Source: JAHEEL01 sp964195515
GTDB lineage: Bacteria; Actinomycetota; Acidimicrobiia; Spongiisociales; UBA5794
NCBI GenBank assembly: GCA_964195515.1
Contig: CAXMQO010000019.1
Coordinates: forward strand, 1 to 6,122
DNA length: 6,122 nucleotides
Direction: 5' to 3'
The translations under genes and the position numbers were made by a program. The notes under the pieces are model-generated. The model was not told where the DNA came from. It did not search any database and worked only from the letters and a program-made list of their open reading frames with translations. This document shows positions 6,008 to 6,122 of the stretch, piece by piece; within the stretch, counting starts at the first letter, position 1, and each line of letters begins with the position of its first letter.

Positions 6008-6122
6008 ATGAGGGCTGGTGCAGCTGTTGGGAAGACCGCTGTGTGGGCGGCAGGCCGGTTCAATCCGGTGACGAATAGTCCGTCGGCGCCGTTGAAGACG
6101 CAGGCCCTGTTTGGGTCGTTCG
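6008..6122 (+). CDS. Unrecognised gene, first 38 codons only, cut by window end
   Basis: An ATG at 6008 with an excellent GAGGAGGT upstream opens a frame that runs to the window edge without a stop. The visible residues begin MRAGAAVGKTAVWAAGRF and continue NPVTNSPSAPLKTQALFGSF. The first 18 residues are basic and Ala/Gly-rich with little net hydrophobicity, so a classical signal peptide is not evident; the rest is Pro/Ser/Thr-containing. I do not recognise a family and no function should be assigned. It is divergent from aceE and may be controlled by the patch at 5902-5938. Confidence 0.65.
   Translation, partial: MRAGAAVGKTAVWAAGRFNPVTNSPSAPLKTQALFGSF

Noticed and set aside
6055..6072. GGTTCAATCC resembling a tRNA T-arm
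   Set aside because: No matching acceptor, D-arm or anticodon arm lies upstream; the bases are codons of the gene starting at 6008.

Overview
The window is GC-rich DNA with densely coding, GC-ended codons. It holds a sigma/anti-sigma pair of the SigK/RskA type and a homodimeric-type pyruvate dehydrogenase E1 (AceE). Together these suggest an actinobacterial chromosome (Actinomycetota, possibly an Acidimicrobiia-like lineage). The lineage is an inference from gene content only; no marker gene fixes it.

Layout, left to right. (1) Positions 1-230, + strand: the last 75 codons of an ECF sigma factor, cut by the window edge, carrying region 4 with its helix-turn-helix. (2) 227-949, +: a membrane-anchored RskA-type anti-sigma factor whose ATG overlaps the sigma stop codon (ATGA), so the two are translationally coupled. 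(3) 1021-2382, +: a radical SAM/SPASM enzyme of the anaerobic sulfatase-maturase (anSME) type with a C-terminal SEC-C zinc motif, preceded by its own good ribosome binding site. (4) 2383-2557: a convergent intergenic gap with only weak hairpins. (5) 2558-5263, - strand: a complete aceE of 901 residues with all catalytic residues that can be aligned to the E. coli enzyme. (6) 5264-6007: a sparsely coding stretch of about 740 bases, the divergent upstream region of aceE. It contains one doubtful small membrane-protein ORF (5714-5899) and a promoter-like or operator-like patch. (7) 6008 to the end, +: the start of an unrecognised gene with a strong ribosome binding site.

How the parts relate: the sigma and anti-sigma genes form one regulatory switch. 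The maturase lies 71 bases downstream on the same strand and could belong to the same transcript, but it has its own ribosome binding site, a possible promoter and clearly different leucine codon use. It may therefore be an independent or later-acquired gene. No sulfatase substrate gene is in view. aceE is a central-metabolism gene with no visible link to the others; its E2 and E3 partners are not in the window. I found no CRISPR array, RNA gene, insertion sequence or clearly novel multi-gene system. The most unusual points are the SEC-C-tailed maturase beside a sigma switch, its codon-use contrast, and the unexplained 5264-6007 region.
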